Below, in pieces: positions 14,340-25,440 of a DNA stretch of 64,000 bases. Position 1 is the first letter of the stretch. The number at the start of each line of letters is the position of its first letter. The DNA lies in the NCBI GenBank assembly GCA_029204225.1, contig CM055111.1, positions 24,673,874 to 24,737,873 on the forward strand. The letters run 5' to 3'. The notes below the pieces were generated by a model. It did not search any database. It saw nothing but the letters and a program-made list of their open reading frames with translations, and had not been told where the DNA came from. The translations under genes and the position numbers were made by a program. The stretch is from Diphasiastrum complanatum. Taxonomy: Eukaryota; Streptophyta; Lycopodiopsida; Lycopodiales; Lycopodiaceae.

Positions 14340-14620
14340 CCGTTGGATGTTACTAGAACCATTCAGATCTTATGAAGCTGCATTGTCTAGCCGTTGAAAA
14401 AACTCCACGTGGCAGAAAGACGCGTGGCTAGCATCTAAGTGAGTAGCAGATCACAAATCGCTTCTTTGAATTCAACCCATTGTCACACTCTCTCTCTCTC
14501 TCTTGCGTGTGTCCTATTCCCTCTTATGGTAAAATGCACGCTACGATGTGAGGCCCGCCACCGTTGGATGTTTTCTTGTACGTTTAGATTGTGACACGTG
14601 GCTGTGAGATGAGCTCAAGG
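14340..14620 (+). promoter_or_regulatory. Candidate OBERON promoter with duplicated G-box module
   Basis: CCGTTGGATG occurs at 14340-14349 and 14561-14570. Each copy is followed by an AGAT-containing spacer and then by CACGTGG (14406-14412 and 14595-14601). CACGTGG matches the plant G-box/ABRE core bound by bZIP and bHLH factors. The second module ends about 250 bp before the chosen start codon. No clear TATA box is placed. Regulation is inferred from motifs only. Confidence 0.45.
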
Positions 14621-14771
14621 GCCGACCTGCCATGTGGCAGGAACCCAAGTGATAGAGACTGACACATTTGGTGCCTTGAAGCCCGCATCGATCCTCCCTC
14701 GGTTGCGATCAATGTATCAGAGTTTGCAAAGGAAAAAGCATCGCATTTTGCTTTTCATGCCAAAAAGAAAC

Positions 14772-14776
<5 letters not shown>

Positions 14777-14807
<31 letters not shown>
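14777..14807 (+). repeat. (GA)n repeat in the presumed OBERON 5' leader
   Basis: About 15 GA units lie just upstream of the candidate start codons at 14811 and 14850. The frame is open across it, so an upstream start would add an Arg-Glu repeat to the protein. This is more simply a 5' UTR microsatellite. Confidence 0.85.
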
Positions 14808-14811
<4 letters not shown>

Positions 14812-14849
14812 TGAAGAGAAGGTGGGCTATCAGTGAAGAATTGAGAGCA

Positions 14850-15873
14850 ATGGCAGAAGAGCAAATGCCTCAGACCTCACAATCCTTGCCTTCTTCCTCG
14901 GAGGCTTGCCCTTCAGAGAGCACTACCTCCAGGCATGCATTACTGCCACAGAAGGATGTGATCTCGGAAAAGGAGATGAGGATAGTAAACGTGAAGGAAG
15001 AAGAATTTGAGCAGGCTGTGGTTCACAGAATTGTGAGCTTGGATCGGATCCAGCTCGAGGATGTGGCCAGAGAGGAGCTGGGTTCAGTGACAGAGCTGAT
15101 GAATGGTCAGCCTGAGGAGTATTTGGAAGAACTGAAGGCAGAATTGAGGGGTATTCTGTCAGGCACAGATGGGCCTAGCCACAGAGATCGGTTTGCTCTG
15201 CTGCAAAAGCTTGTGCAGAGCAGACGGGATCTGTCAGCTGAAACTCTAATGCAAACACATAGAATTCAGCTTGAAATTTTAGTGGCCATAAAGACTGGAA
15301 TTCAAGCGTTTCTTCATCCAGACATTAGTGTTACTCAGTCTGTTCTGATCGAGATTTTCTTCCACAGGCGATGCCGTAACATGGCGTGCCAGAGCCAGCT
15401 GCCTGTGGATGATTGCAATTGTGAGGTCTGCATGGCCAAGAAGGGATTCTGTAAGGCTTGCATGTGTGTCCTTTGCAGCAAATTTGACTTTGATGTAAAC
15501 ACCTGTACATGGGTGGGGTGTGACTTCTGCTCCCATTGGACTCACACAGACTGTGCCATCAGGTTTGGGCACATTCATATGGGATCGAATCAGAGAAAAA
15601 AGCTTCATAGATCAGAGATGATGTTTCAATGCAAGGCTTGCGGTTGCGCTTCTGAATTGCTTGGCTGGGTCAAGGACATTTTCAGAGCTTGTGCTGATGA
15701 TTGGGATAGGGATGGCTTGATGAAAGAATTGGATTGCGTCCGAAGAATTTTCCATGGGAGTGAAGATGAACCTGGCAAGAGGGTGTATTGGAAATCTGAA
15801 GAGCTTCTTGAGAAACTGAAAAATGGGATTGATCTGAAGTTTGCATTGAAGGAAATGCAGCACTTTTTCCTGG
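14850..15873 (+). CDS. OBE: OBERON-like PHD-finger protein, exon 1
   Basis: This exon encodes residues 1-341 of a 527-residue protein. The N-terminus is Ser-rich and low in complexity. A conserved helical region follows (EEYLEELKAELRGIL, QLEILVAIKTGIQAFLHP). The Cys/His-rich PHD finger spans about residues 175-264 (CRNMACQ, CNCEVC, CKACMCVLC, CDFCSHWTHTDCAIR, FQCKAC). OBERON/PVIP proteins are nuclear PHD proteins needed for meristem maintenance in flowering plants and were also found as binders of a plant virus VPg. I chose ATG 14850 because GCAATGGC matches the plant start context. ATG 14811 in the same frame is an alternative. The donor is CTGG|GTATTA at 15874, phase 1. All key Cys/His residues look intact. 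Confidence 0.95.
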
Positions 15874-16224
15874 GTATTATATACGTTTCCCACTCCGACT
15901 TTCTCAAAATTATCTTTCTTTAATCGCAAAATGTCATTTCCATTTTATATGTGTTTTTGAACAGCAGTGTTCAATGCCTTGATAGATGTAGCTGCTCCCC
16001 ATGTATATGGGATTTATGAGGCCTTCTCTACTTGATACCTGCACTGTTACACCTCCAACACCCCGCCTTAGAGAGCACCATAAGATGACTGACTCCCCCT
16101 TCTTGTGCAACCGGTTAAGGCTTTGTAGAAGGGCTTGCTGTAATATCATGTTGAAGCACTTGGCCCTTAGGCCCACGCTGGCCAAGTCCTGGGATCCCAC
16201 ACCTGCCTTATAACCCACCTCCCA

Positions 16225-16270
16225 AATGTGTGAGACCCCTAAAAGAAACGTACCTGAGGTCTCACACATT
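16225..16270. repeat. 13-bp inverted repeat (hairpin)
   Basis: AATGTGTGAGACC (16225-16237) and GGTCTCACACATT (16258-16270) are exact reverse complements with a 20-nt loop. Confidence 0.9.
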
Positions 16271-16669
16271 GTTGGACATCTATTTTTTAAGTGGTTCGAA
16301 GTGCTCCATTTGTTTATGGGGCTCGATGAGGCTTTTGCCTCTACATGGCAGGTTCATAGCTACATCCCCAATAGCTAAATCTTGTCCTTGGACGTGCTTA
16401 ATGAAGAACTCCTTGTCATGTCAATGGATTCCCTTTTTCCAACACATCGCTATCCTTTTGCTTAGATGCTAGAATATTCAGGAAAATCAGGAATATTTTA
16501 ATCCGTTAATCCTTCCCTGCCAGGTATCAATTGTCTTCATACTTTGTACTCCTCTAAAATCTTGGTTAGATTTTCGCAGCAGTAGGAGGCATACAGATAG
16601 TCTGAACCAGTATGACAGATACTCGTTAATTAACCGGGTGCTGAATAAGAAGGGTGTCGTAGAGGCTGT

Positions 16670-16730
16670 GGGCTTCATGGGCGTGAAGCCCTTAACAGCA
16701 AAAGTCCATGAGCCCGTGGACTTTTGCTGT
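16670..16730. repeat. Two back-to-back hairpins
   Basis: GGGCTTCA (16670-16677) pairs with TGAAGCCC (16684-16691). Three bases later ACAGCAAAAGTCCA (16695-16708) pairs exactly with TGGACTTTTGCTGT (16717-16730). Confidence 0.9.
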
Positions 16731-17750
16731 AAACACAATAAGCAGTGCAATTCCACTACTGACAGCCCACAAAAATGAGCTGACAATTTTCGTCCACATT
16801 TTCACGCACCTTTGAAACTTGTAAAAAATTCTCGTCTTATCTTTACAGATTGCTTTCAAGTAGAAGAATTGTGACTGATCAAATTAATGTTTAAAGTCAA
16901 AAATTATTACTGTTCAAGGATTGCAACCGTATGTATGGGTATGGCCAGAGACAAGCAAAATATGCTTCTTCAGAGGCATTAAAGCACTCCAAAGTTGAAC
17001 TCCAACTAATTCCCGGGTTTTTATGCATTCTACAGTTGCTATATGTTAAAATCCATGTTCGTAAGACAGTAATTGTATCGGGTAGAAATTGTGATTATAT
17101 TTTTATCTGGAAGGATAAACCTTAGATAGTATATTCTATCTCTACTCTTTTGTTTGCACAATTCATAGCTCTTTTTAGTTTGATAATATCATGTTCTTTG
17201 TTTATTCTCGATTTTTTCCAACTCGTGAGTCTTGTTTCTGCACAGTACATAGTATTGATTAACAAAGTCATTCAATATGGACTCTTTTCACTTTTGTCTT
17301 TTGCAAATAGTGTACAAAAGAGATTTTTTATTTTCGTAGACAGGAATAAGGTTTCATTATGTACTTTAGGTTACTCGTTATCTGACATGCATCGATGTTA
17401 TCGAAGTGCTTTTGTGAAACCCAGCACTTTCTAGGTTGCAGCTCTATTTAAATAATTGAGTTCACTTTTTTTCCGTGGAACTGAATGTAAGACATGCTTT
17501 ATATTGGGCATCACATCCTGTCTTGAGAGCAAGGTACAGTGTTATCTCCTGCATCTTAAACAGGCCTTTGCCCCGGGTATCCCTGACGCGTGGGCCAGGA
17601 ACACCACTTCAACGGGAATCGGGTCACAAAGATATTGAGTTTTCTTTTTCGGTTATGGGTTGTACTTAAGCTCAGCCTTTTGTGCCAGTGTTCAAATTTC
17701 ACTTGTCACTTTGTGAGCATATTGACTTCTAACATGTCTATATGGTGCAG

Positions 17751-18310
17751 CTATGGAAACAAAGACCAACGACAGTGTCGAGGACGAACATGGAAAGGTA
17801 ATAGAGCCCAGTGAAGCTTGTGATCGCATTGCTGAAGTGGTGCAGGAAGCTGTGCACAAGATGGGTATCGTTTCCACAGACAAAGTGCAGGATGTAAACA
17901 GGGCAAAATTGTCTCTGCAGCTGTGTGACAGAGAATTGGACGAAAAGCGCAGAGAGCTGGGAGAGCTGGAGACTGAGAGACAACAGAAAAGGCAAGAAAT
18001 CAACGAGCTAGAGACGATTATCAGGCTGAAGCAAGCAGAGGCTGAGATGTTTCAATTGCGTGCAGAAGAAGCGCAACAGGAAGCAGATGAATTGACGCGG
18101 ATCGTCCAAGCCAGACACAAAAATGCTGAAGAAGACTATGCTGCCAAATACTTGAAGCTTCGCCTCAAGGAAGCAGAAGCAGAAAGACGATATCTGTTTG
18201 AGAAGATGAAACTCCAAGACCTCTCGAGAATGATGCCAGATTCCTCTCAAATGGCCACCATGTACATGGTAGCTGCTCTAAGGGGGTCTGCACCTACACC
18301 CAGTAGATGA
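17751..18310 (+). CDS. OBE: OBERON-like PHD-finger protein, exon 2 (C-terminal coiled coil)
   Basis: This exon encodes residues 342-527. It opens with a short acidic linker, then EACDRIAEVVQEAVHKMG, then about 110 residues of heptad-rich coiled coil (ELDEKRRELGELETERQQKR, RLKQAEAEMFQLRAEEAQQE, YLKLRLKEAEAERRYLFEK). That order matches the C-terminal half of known OBERON proteins, where the coiled coil mediates dimerisation with other family members. The acceptor is GTGCAG|CT at 17750, and frame joins to exon 1 without a shift. The stop TGA is at 18308-18310. There are no internal stops, so the gene looks functional. Confidence 0.95.
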
Positions 18311-19904
18311 CCCCTAGTTCCCTTTGGGGGGAGTAGTGATGCTTTAGATCTCTCCTCACTTTTGTCATCTTATTCTCAAGAACATGGAAACATGTGAAAA
18401 TGTAGTTGCTTGTAGCTTAAATAATTCACTTCCACATTTTGCAAGGGGATTCGTGACCGTTTTAATAAGCGATGGCCCTTGACAATTGCGAGCAAATTCG
18501 ATGTCTCGTTAATAGTGAGATGGAACCCAGTTACCATCCTCCACTTTCTAAGGTAAAAATATTGTATAGTCTCTTCCAATTTCTTCTTTGCATATCCACC
18601 AATCTTGAAACGAGAATGGTGTGCTTCCCTTCAGATATGGCTGGTTCTTTCGGCACCATTAAGAGTGGGAGATATTGAAACATTCATAAAGAATTTAATG
18701 GAGTTGAAACCATAATCCTAAAGCTCATTTTGATTTACATTATTTCCAATTGTGTGACCATTGTGAAGGAAATTAGTTAATGTAAATGCCATTTATTTGG
18801 ATCTGCCTCGTGGGGTCGTCTATGGTGTATGGGATGCCACAACTACTACCGAGTGGATTGATTGATTGGTGATGAAAATGTTGTCTCACAGGTAATTGGA
18901 AATGAGAAATTATCATTCGAGAATTAACCTTCAGACTATGAATCCAAGTATATCGAAGATGAGAATCTATGGGTGCCGATCCTTGTTCAACAAGCCAAAC
19001 ATTGCTTTAGTTAGTGAAACAACTATATTGACGTCGATATTTTGACACAAAAAAAAAAAATCAAACTGCAAATGGTCTTTCTAATGCATAATTTTTATGA
19101 AACAAATTTTTCATTAGCGAATGTTATTTTTTGAAGTATTTGTATCAAAATAATATGTATAAACTATATTTACTTAAGACTACTTTTGATTCTTATGAAC
19201 TAAAAATATCAGTTGAAATAATGGTGTTAGATTAAGCAAGCATTGTTGATCTTTTGTTGCCATGTAAAGCAAGCATGATATCTTATTTGAGTAAGGAACA
19301 ACAATGTATACACCTATGATGATCCATAATAGCTCATGTAGAATATTAAAGAGAACATATACAATATTTACTATCTACTACAATATTATGTATGTAGAAC
19401 AACCCACTTATTAAAAAACATAAGTGATTTTTGTGGATGTAGTTGCCATGAAGACAAACAATGAGATAAAAATATATTGAGACACTCACAGCAAGCAGCT
19501 GGGAGAACATAATATGACCATAAGATGAGACTAGTAGTTAATAATCACCATAGTAGATGTTAGAGCTCCATGATTTGTCTGTTGAATAAAATGAATAGTC
19601 TTGCAAAGCAATAAGGGGATGCAATGAAAATATGAGTTTCAATTTAACACTATCAGTCACAATAGATATCAACACTTAAGATCTATCAGAGGCTTCTAGC
19701 AAGTGCATATGTACTCATGATACAACTAGAACTTGTTTTTTATTCAATTACCCAAAAAGTTTTCTTTAAAGATAGTGTAGTGATTTTGAGTTACTTGGGA
19801 TGCATCTCACCTCTATCACCCTAGTGTCCAATTTTGCTTTCAGTATCTCAAAAAATAGCTTTGGAACACTTTTACAAGCTTAGCTCCTAACACTTACTAG
19901 CATG
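18311..19904. other. OBERON 3' flank and AT-rich intergenic DNA
   Basis: The first 400 bp presumably hold the 3' UTR. Beyond that I see no gene, structured RNA or identifiable element. Confidence 0.5.
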
Positions 19905-20160
19905 TCGGAGTTTCCTCAAGAGCATGAAAATAAATTTCATCTTTCAAACGGTGAGCGTAACAATGATTGAAATATCTGGCATACTCCCCCTAGCTAGCTA
20001 GGAGGGGATGTTAGAGTTTTTTCAAGAGCATGAAAATGAATTTCATTTTCCAAAATGTGGGTGTTACAATGATTTGGAATACCTAGCATACTCCCTAGGC
20101 TAGGGGAGTATGAGAGTTTTTGCAGAAGCATGAAAATAACGTTCATTTTTCAAATTCATG
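19905..20160. repeat. Diverged ~105-bp tandem repeat, copy block 2
   Basis: Units begin near 19917, 20023 and 20123 (spacings 106 and 100) with CAAGAGCATGAAAATGAATTTCA-type starts and CTAGCTAGCTAGGAGGGG-type middles. It matches the block at 1-320 and abuts a copia remnant at about 20160. Confidence 0.75.
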
Positions 20161-20940
20161 AGATTCAGCCATACAATTTTGCTGCTGAATGACATCATTT
20201 TTTACGATGTTAAGATTAATGCTTTTTGGCAATGCATTAGGATTACTACTCTTTGAAACATTTGGTTTGAAAGGATTAGTAGGGAATTTGGGAATGGTAA
20301 CTTTGTTATTCCCCCCCCCCCTCCAAATATCCATCGAGTTGATACATAATACATCAGGACTAATGTTCATTATCCTTTCTAAAGAATAAAAACACATGTA
20401 GCCTTTGATTAAAGCATCATAACCTAGGAAGATGCACCTCAATGCTTTTACATCAAGTTTATCTCTTTTCTCTTTAGAAATGTGAATGAAGGCTTTGCAT
20501 CCAAAGATCCTTTAGTGGCTCACTTTTGGCTTCTTTTTGGTGAATGTGTCCTCTGGTGTTATCTTTAGTATTGTAACGGTGGGACTTATATTTTGAAGGT
20601 ATACTATATTGTTGCAAGTGTCCGACCAAAACTATTTCGGCAACTTTGTTTCTATGAGCAAGGATGTAGCACTTTCTAAAATCGTGCAATTTTTATGCTC
20701 ATTCACTACACAATTGAGTTGTGGAGTGTGGGCCTATGTATATTGCCTTTTAATTTCACATTGATTACAAAAGTCTTCAAATTCAATGAATCTATACTTC
20801 CCTCCACTACCAAATCTTAGAACCTTAAACTTCCTACCTATCTGATTTTCTATCATAACTTTGAAGCTTTTGAGAAATAATAGGCTCCACCTACAAACAT
20901 TGTCCTCATAGGTCCGCATAAGTCCATGTGGACTAGATCC
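20160..20940 (-). mobile_element. Ty1/copia integrase remnant
   Basis: Minus-strand frames give MRTYEDNVCRWSLLFLKSFK, IENQIGRKFKVLRFGSGGKY and FCNQCEIKRQYT (integrase core), then MRCIFLGYDALIKGYMCF and SLERIMNISPDVLC (integrase C-terminal region). Other pol and gag parts are missing. The catalytic SD in the middle motif reads FG, so it is mutated. Confidence 0.8.
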
Positions 20941-21665
20941 AAGATGTTTAGTTGGCTATTTTCAGTGTCTTGCAATGCTAGAGCATGTGAATAACTTTTG
21001 AGGGGTCACATAGCCTCAATTTTGTAAGATATGTAATTATATAAAAGTCAGACACCGCACGCTTGTATTGGACAAAGCGCCAATAGCTAAATATGCCTTG
21101 AAGTGTCAAAACTTAATAAGCATTTAATTTTGAATAAGTGTGTCTCGAAGCATAGTAGGAATTTTTGTGGCACAGCTCAAGTAGAAATTGTAAAAAGACA
21201 ATAACATTGTAAAGTCAAGTTACTTACAAAATAAATAAAAGCAAGTTACTTTAGACTCCCAAGTTTTAACCGATAAGCATGTGCCACTTTATCTCTTTTG
21301 GATTCACTATATAAGGGCCAAATCCTTTGTATTTTGTTTTCACAACTTCTTTTGAAGTTTGGTTTGTGATTAGCATCAAGTAGATGTGCAAGGCTTGGAG
21401 GCTGATCCACCCTAGAGTGATTGTCGTGAAGAAAGTGTTCGGAGCGCGCCAGAAATGATGTCACCATTCCACTGGGCAGGTAGTTGGGAGTTAGTGACGA
21501 GAAGCATTTCGGAAAGCAACGCCAGTTTGGCTTTCGATTTGGCGAAAGAGCGGCGGGTGGCCTGGTAAGCCAAAAATTGCAGGTCATTAATTTTTATTTT
21601 TGACATCACGATTCGCTTTGGCATACACTTTATAGCCTGCAGGTGGAGTTTCAAGCAGTTTGGAA
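20941..21665 (+). repeat. Probable 5' LTR and leader of copia-3
   Basis: A TATA box CTATATAAGG at 21307-21316 lies about 350 bp upstream of a copia gag start in the same orientation. No canonical tRNA primer site was found, and no paired 3' LTR was recognised downstream, so the boundaries are guesses. Confidence 0.4.
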
Positions 21666-22256
21666 ATGGCGAACATCAATGAGACAATTTTGGGCGATGC
21701 AAGCAAACTTGATGGGGCTTCTAACTACAACATCTGGAAATTCAAAATGAAGAGCATTTTGATGGAGAAAGATTTATGGGAGATCGTGGCAGATATTGAA
21801 GTCCGGCCAAATACCACTCTAGGTGACATGAGCGCCTTTGATAAAAAGGCACAGAGAGCATTGTCCTTAATCAATCTTTCAGTGAAAGACCATGTGATCA
21901 CTCATATAAGTAATGCCACGACGGCTAGGAGAGCTTGGGAAGCTCTTAGAATGCAATTTCAAACTTGCAATCCAGCTCAGGCCATGTTCTTGAAATCAAG
22001 ATTGAACGCAGTAAGGATGGAAGAAAGTGAATCAGTGGGATCTTTCTTCACCAGGATAAAGGAGCTGAGAGATCAACTTGTGGCAATTGGAGAACCAATT
22101 AGGGACGTTGAATTGGTAGATACCACAATGAGCGGTGTCTCGGAAGGGCTACAGATGTTTGTGAGCGGCATTGCTTCGAGGGAGAGATTGCCTACTTTTG
22201 AAGACTTCCACGGAATCATGTTGCAAGAAGAGCAGCGCCGCGAAGTGGTTAAGTGA
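21666..22256 (+). pseudogene. copia-3 gag
   Basis: About 197 codons from ATGGCGAAC at 21666. It has the copia gag signature DGASNYNIWKFKMKSILMEK, the HISNATTARRAWEALRMQF block and SFFTRIKELRDQLVAIGEP. The frame stops at 22256, and gag-like residues continue beyond (QEDEALLVKR), so the stop is a mutation. Gag normally assembles the retrotransposon particle. Confidence 0.9.
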
Positions 22257-22318
22257 AGGCAAACCTCACAGGAGGATGAAGCCTTGCTTGTTAAAAGGAT
22301 GATGATGATGAGGGAGGG

Positions 22319-22921
22319 TTGTCATCAAAAGGGAAAAAAAAAAAGAAAAAAGACAAATGTTACTATTGCCACAAACTGGGTCATTGGGCACGCGAGTGTT
22401 ACAAGAAGAAAGTGGACATAAAGGTGGGAAAAGTGAAACAACAAGGCAACATTGCCGAAGATGATGGAGAAGATGACGAGACAAGTGTCTTCTCATCGGC
22501 ATTGGCATCCCAGGTTGATGATGGTGCCAGATGGTTCATAGATTCAAGCGCCACAAGGCATGTGACCAAGAAACGTGATTGGTTTGAGAAATTCTCACCA
22601 ATCCATGATGGTTATAAGGTCACTCAAGCCAATGGGGAGGAATGCCAAATACAGGGTGTGGGCAATGTACCTGTGCAGTTTTTTGATGGTAAAATCAAGA
22701 ATATCCCTAATAAGCTTTATGTTCCTGGACTCAAAAAGAGTTTGCTTTATGTTGGAGTAATGGCAAATCAACATCTTAAGGTTGAATTTGTCAAGGATGG
22801 ATGCCTAATGAGGGATATGAACCACAACCATAAAGTGGTGGCGAAAGGTTATAGAGATAGTAATTGTGGCCTTTATAAATTGGATGCTGCAAAACTAGGA
22901 GAATATGGTTTGCCTATCTGA
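22319..22921 (+). pseudogene. copia-3 zinc knuckle and aspartic protease
   Basis: A lysine tract is followed by CYYCHKLGHWARECYKK (CCHC knuckle), then WFIDSSATRHVTKKRDWF at the protease active site. In that site the usual DSGAT reads DSSAT. NIPNKLYVPGLKKSLL follows. The Gly-to-Ser change next to the catalytic Asp would probably weaken or abolish activity. The frame is shifted relative to gag in a run of A residues. Confidence 0.88.
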
Positions 22922-22939
22922 ACAACATCTCAATCTGAG

Positions 22940-23923
22940 TTGTGGCACAGAAGACTTGGTCATTTGAACTATGGGAGCTTGAGATTGATGGCGAAGCTGA
23001 AGATGGTAATAGGGTTACCAACATTGCAGAATGATCATCATACAATATGTGAAGGATGTGTCATGGGAAAGCATCACAGGGAGACATTCAAGAAAGGTGG
23101 AGCTACAAGAGCTAAGAAACCACTGGAACTTATTCACAGCGACCTGTGTGGCCCAATGAAGACCATGTCATTGGGGAAAGCATATTATTTTATGACTTTC
23201 ATAGATGATTACTCTAGGTGGACATGGATTTATTTCTTGAAGAAGAAATCTAACACTTTTGCTTGTTTCAAGGAGTTCAAGACTTTAGTAGAGAACCAAC
23301 TGGATGCACGTATCAAAGTGCTAAGATCTGATAAAGGGGGCAAATACAAACCTAATGACTTTTAGGACTTTTGCAAGGAACACGGCATCAAAAGACAATT
23401 TACACAATCACATACGCCGCATAGTAATGGTGTAGCTGAAAGAAAGAACATGACTATTATGGAGAGTGCACGCTCCATGATGAAGCAAATGGACTTGATC
23501 GATTCACTTTGGTCGGAAGCATGGAGTGCGACAACGTTCTTGTAAAACAGGAGCCCTACAGTTGCGGTTCCAAATGTGACTCCCGAAGAAGCATTTACAG
23601 GAATAAAGCCAAAAATCGACAACTTTCGTGTCATTGGATGTAGGGCCTATGTACATGTGCCAAAGGAGGAGCGAAAGAAACTTGATGCAAAAGCAGTCAA
23701 GTGTATCTTCGTCGGTTATGATGAGAGGACGAAGGCGTACAGGTGTTTTGATCCTGTAATGAACAAGATTCACATTAGCAAAGATGTGATCTTTGATGAG
23801 ACACATAGGTATGAAGATGAAGACCATGCAAGTGGTGAAAGCATCAAAAGACTTCCCACAATTTTGGAAGAAGAAGATGAAGAAGATGCTCCACATGATG
23901 ATGCACGTGAAGATGAGAGTTGA
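22940..23923 (+). pseudogene. copia-3 integrase region
   Basis: Contains LWHRRLGHLNYGSLRLMAKL and CEGCVMGKHHRETF (zinc-binding region), HSDLCGPMKTMSLG, FIDDYSRWTWIYFLKKKS and LRSDKGGKY. Then, after a stop at 23363, come HTPHSNGVAERKNMTIMESA and, after another stop, TPEEAFTGIKPKIDNFRVIG and KCIFVGYDERTKAYRCFDP. The D, D and E catalytic residues are present. The two internal stops and the terminal one make it a pseudogene. Confidence 0.9.
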
Positions 23924-23929
23924 GAGGGC

Positions 23930-24974
23930 GTGTATGAGAGGACACCACCTATTCAAGAGCCTAGGGGAAGGTACTTGCCAATAGGAGCAATAAAGGAGAA
24001 ACCGGTTGAAAGTAAGAGACATTACTTGGACACTCCTTGGGATACATACTCTCCACGTAGTGTATCACCTGAATCTAAGATACCAAAATGGTATGAAAAG
24101 ATCATGAAGGATGCAAAGCTAAATCAAACAGGATCTAGCACACAAAGCGAAGTGAGAAGATCAACACAGGAAAGGAAGTCTCCCGATCATTATCATGTGA
24201 ACTATGCCCTAATGACTGACATTTTGAAGTGTCGAGAGCCATCAACCTTTGATAAGGCAAAAGATCACAAAGAGTGGCAAAGGGCAACGGAGGATGAGAT
24301 GGAATCCATCCACAAGCATGATACATGGGAGTTGGTTGATCTACCACTTGGAAAAAAACCCACTGACAACAAATGGCTGTTTAGAACAAAGTTTCATGCG
24401 GATGGCACAATAGCAAAGCATAAGGAACACCTAGTAGTGAAGGGTTATGAGCAAAGTAAAGGAATTGACTATGAAGAGACATTTGCTCCAGTGGCTAAGT
24501 GGACCACGCTACGCCTTATCATTGCCCTAGCATCTCATTTTGGGTGGAAGATCCATCAAATGGATGTGAAGTCCGCATTTTTGAATGGTGACTTAGAAGA
24601 AGAAGTTTACATGGTCCAACCGTAGGGCTTCATGGCAAAAGGACAAGAACAGAAGGATGTAAGCTATGCAAAGCACTTTATGGCCTTAAGCAAGCGCCAC
24701 GTGCATGGTATGGAAACATTGACATTACTTTCTTTGTCATGGGTTTGTAAGAACAAATTCAGATCCAAATCTTTATGTTCTTATGAACAAAGATAGCATT
24801 GCCTTGACTGTACTTTATGTTGATGATGTCATTATCACGGGCAATGATGAGAACCTCACTCGTTCTATCAAAGCCAACTTATGCAAGCAGTTTGAGATGA
24901 CGGATCTAGCATATATTCTATGCACTGATGGGTTATGGATGTTGATATTAGTAGATTTGACAAACTTATCGTGA
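23930..24974 (+). pseudogene. copia-3 reverse transcriptase, truncated
   Basis: The frame to 24625 has WQRATEDEMESIHKHDTWEL, NKWLFRTKFHADGTIAKHK, YEETFAPVAKWTTLRLIIAL and MDVKSAFLNGDLEEEVYM. A TAG and frameshift follow. Then QAPRAWYG-like residues and LTVLYVDDVIITGNDENL carry the catalytic YVDD. Similarity is lost after FEMTDLA near 24910, so the thumb and RNase H are gone. Confidence 0.9.
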
Positions 24975-25440
24975 CCAATCTATGGTTTCCTACTAGGACA
25001 CTTCTAAGGTGTTCCCTACTAGAGGTGCCTAAGGCTATCAAACCAGATTCATCATGATAGGATTGTCGGCGATGGAAGATGGATATGTACAATTCTAGGT
25101 GCAAAGTGTATCTGCAAGGGCTCAGAATTTCCTGAGTGGAACCATATGATGTTGATCTTAGAGGATTTTACTAAGTTTCAATTGCTTGAAATTATGGGGC
25201 TTCGTTGTGATCACAAATGAACCTCTCTGGATAGAATTTGCATGCATGCCTGGGACTCGCACAAGTCGAGATCTTGCCAAAAATAGGCTATGCGAGTACT
25301 AGATAGTTCTATTTTAGGAGAAATCAAAGATTTTGCACTTGAAGGTATTTCTACAAGTTTCATCTGGATTTTCTTACCTTATTTGGGTTTTTTTTTTTTT
25401 TACTCTTCTCTAGTGCTCTTGTAGCTGACAAGAGTCTGTG
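24975..25440. other. Unassigned sequence after the copia-3 truncation
   Basis: No domain is recognised. A T-run lies at 25386-25401 just before the minisatellite. Confidence 0.45.

Larger units (their letters stand above)
15874..17750 (+). other. OBERON intron (1,877 bp) with hairpin-forming sequence
   Basis: GT...AG intron; the join restores GCT (Ala) between the exons. It contains hairpins at 16225-16270 and 16670-16730 and no recognisable protein-coding insert. The stretch 16019-16290 has the look of a short decayed insertion but lacks a diagnostic end. Confidence 0.85.
21666..24974 (+). mobile_element. Ty1/copia retrotransposon internal region (copia-3)
   Basis: Domains run in order on the plus strand: gag (21666-22256), CCHC knuckle and protease (22319-22921), GAG-pre-integrase and integrase (22940-23923), and RT (24200-24974). 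In-frame stops or shifts occur at 22256, 22921, 23365, about 23545, 23923 and 24625. RNase H is lost after the YVDD box. It is more intact than its neighbours but non-functional. Confidence 0.93.

Noticed and set aside
15279-15929. Minus-strand frames of about 100 codons opposite the OBERON exon 1
   Set aside because: They are antisense shadows of a strongly conserved plus-strand PHD protein and carry no motif.
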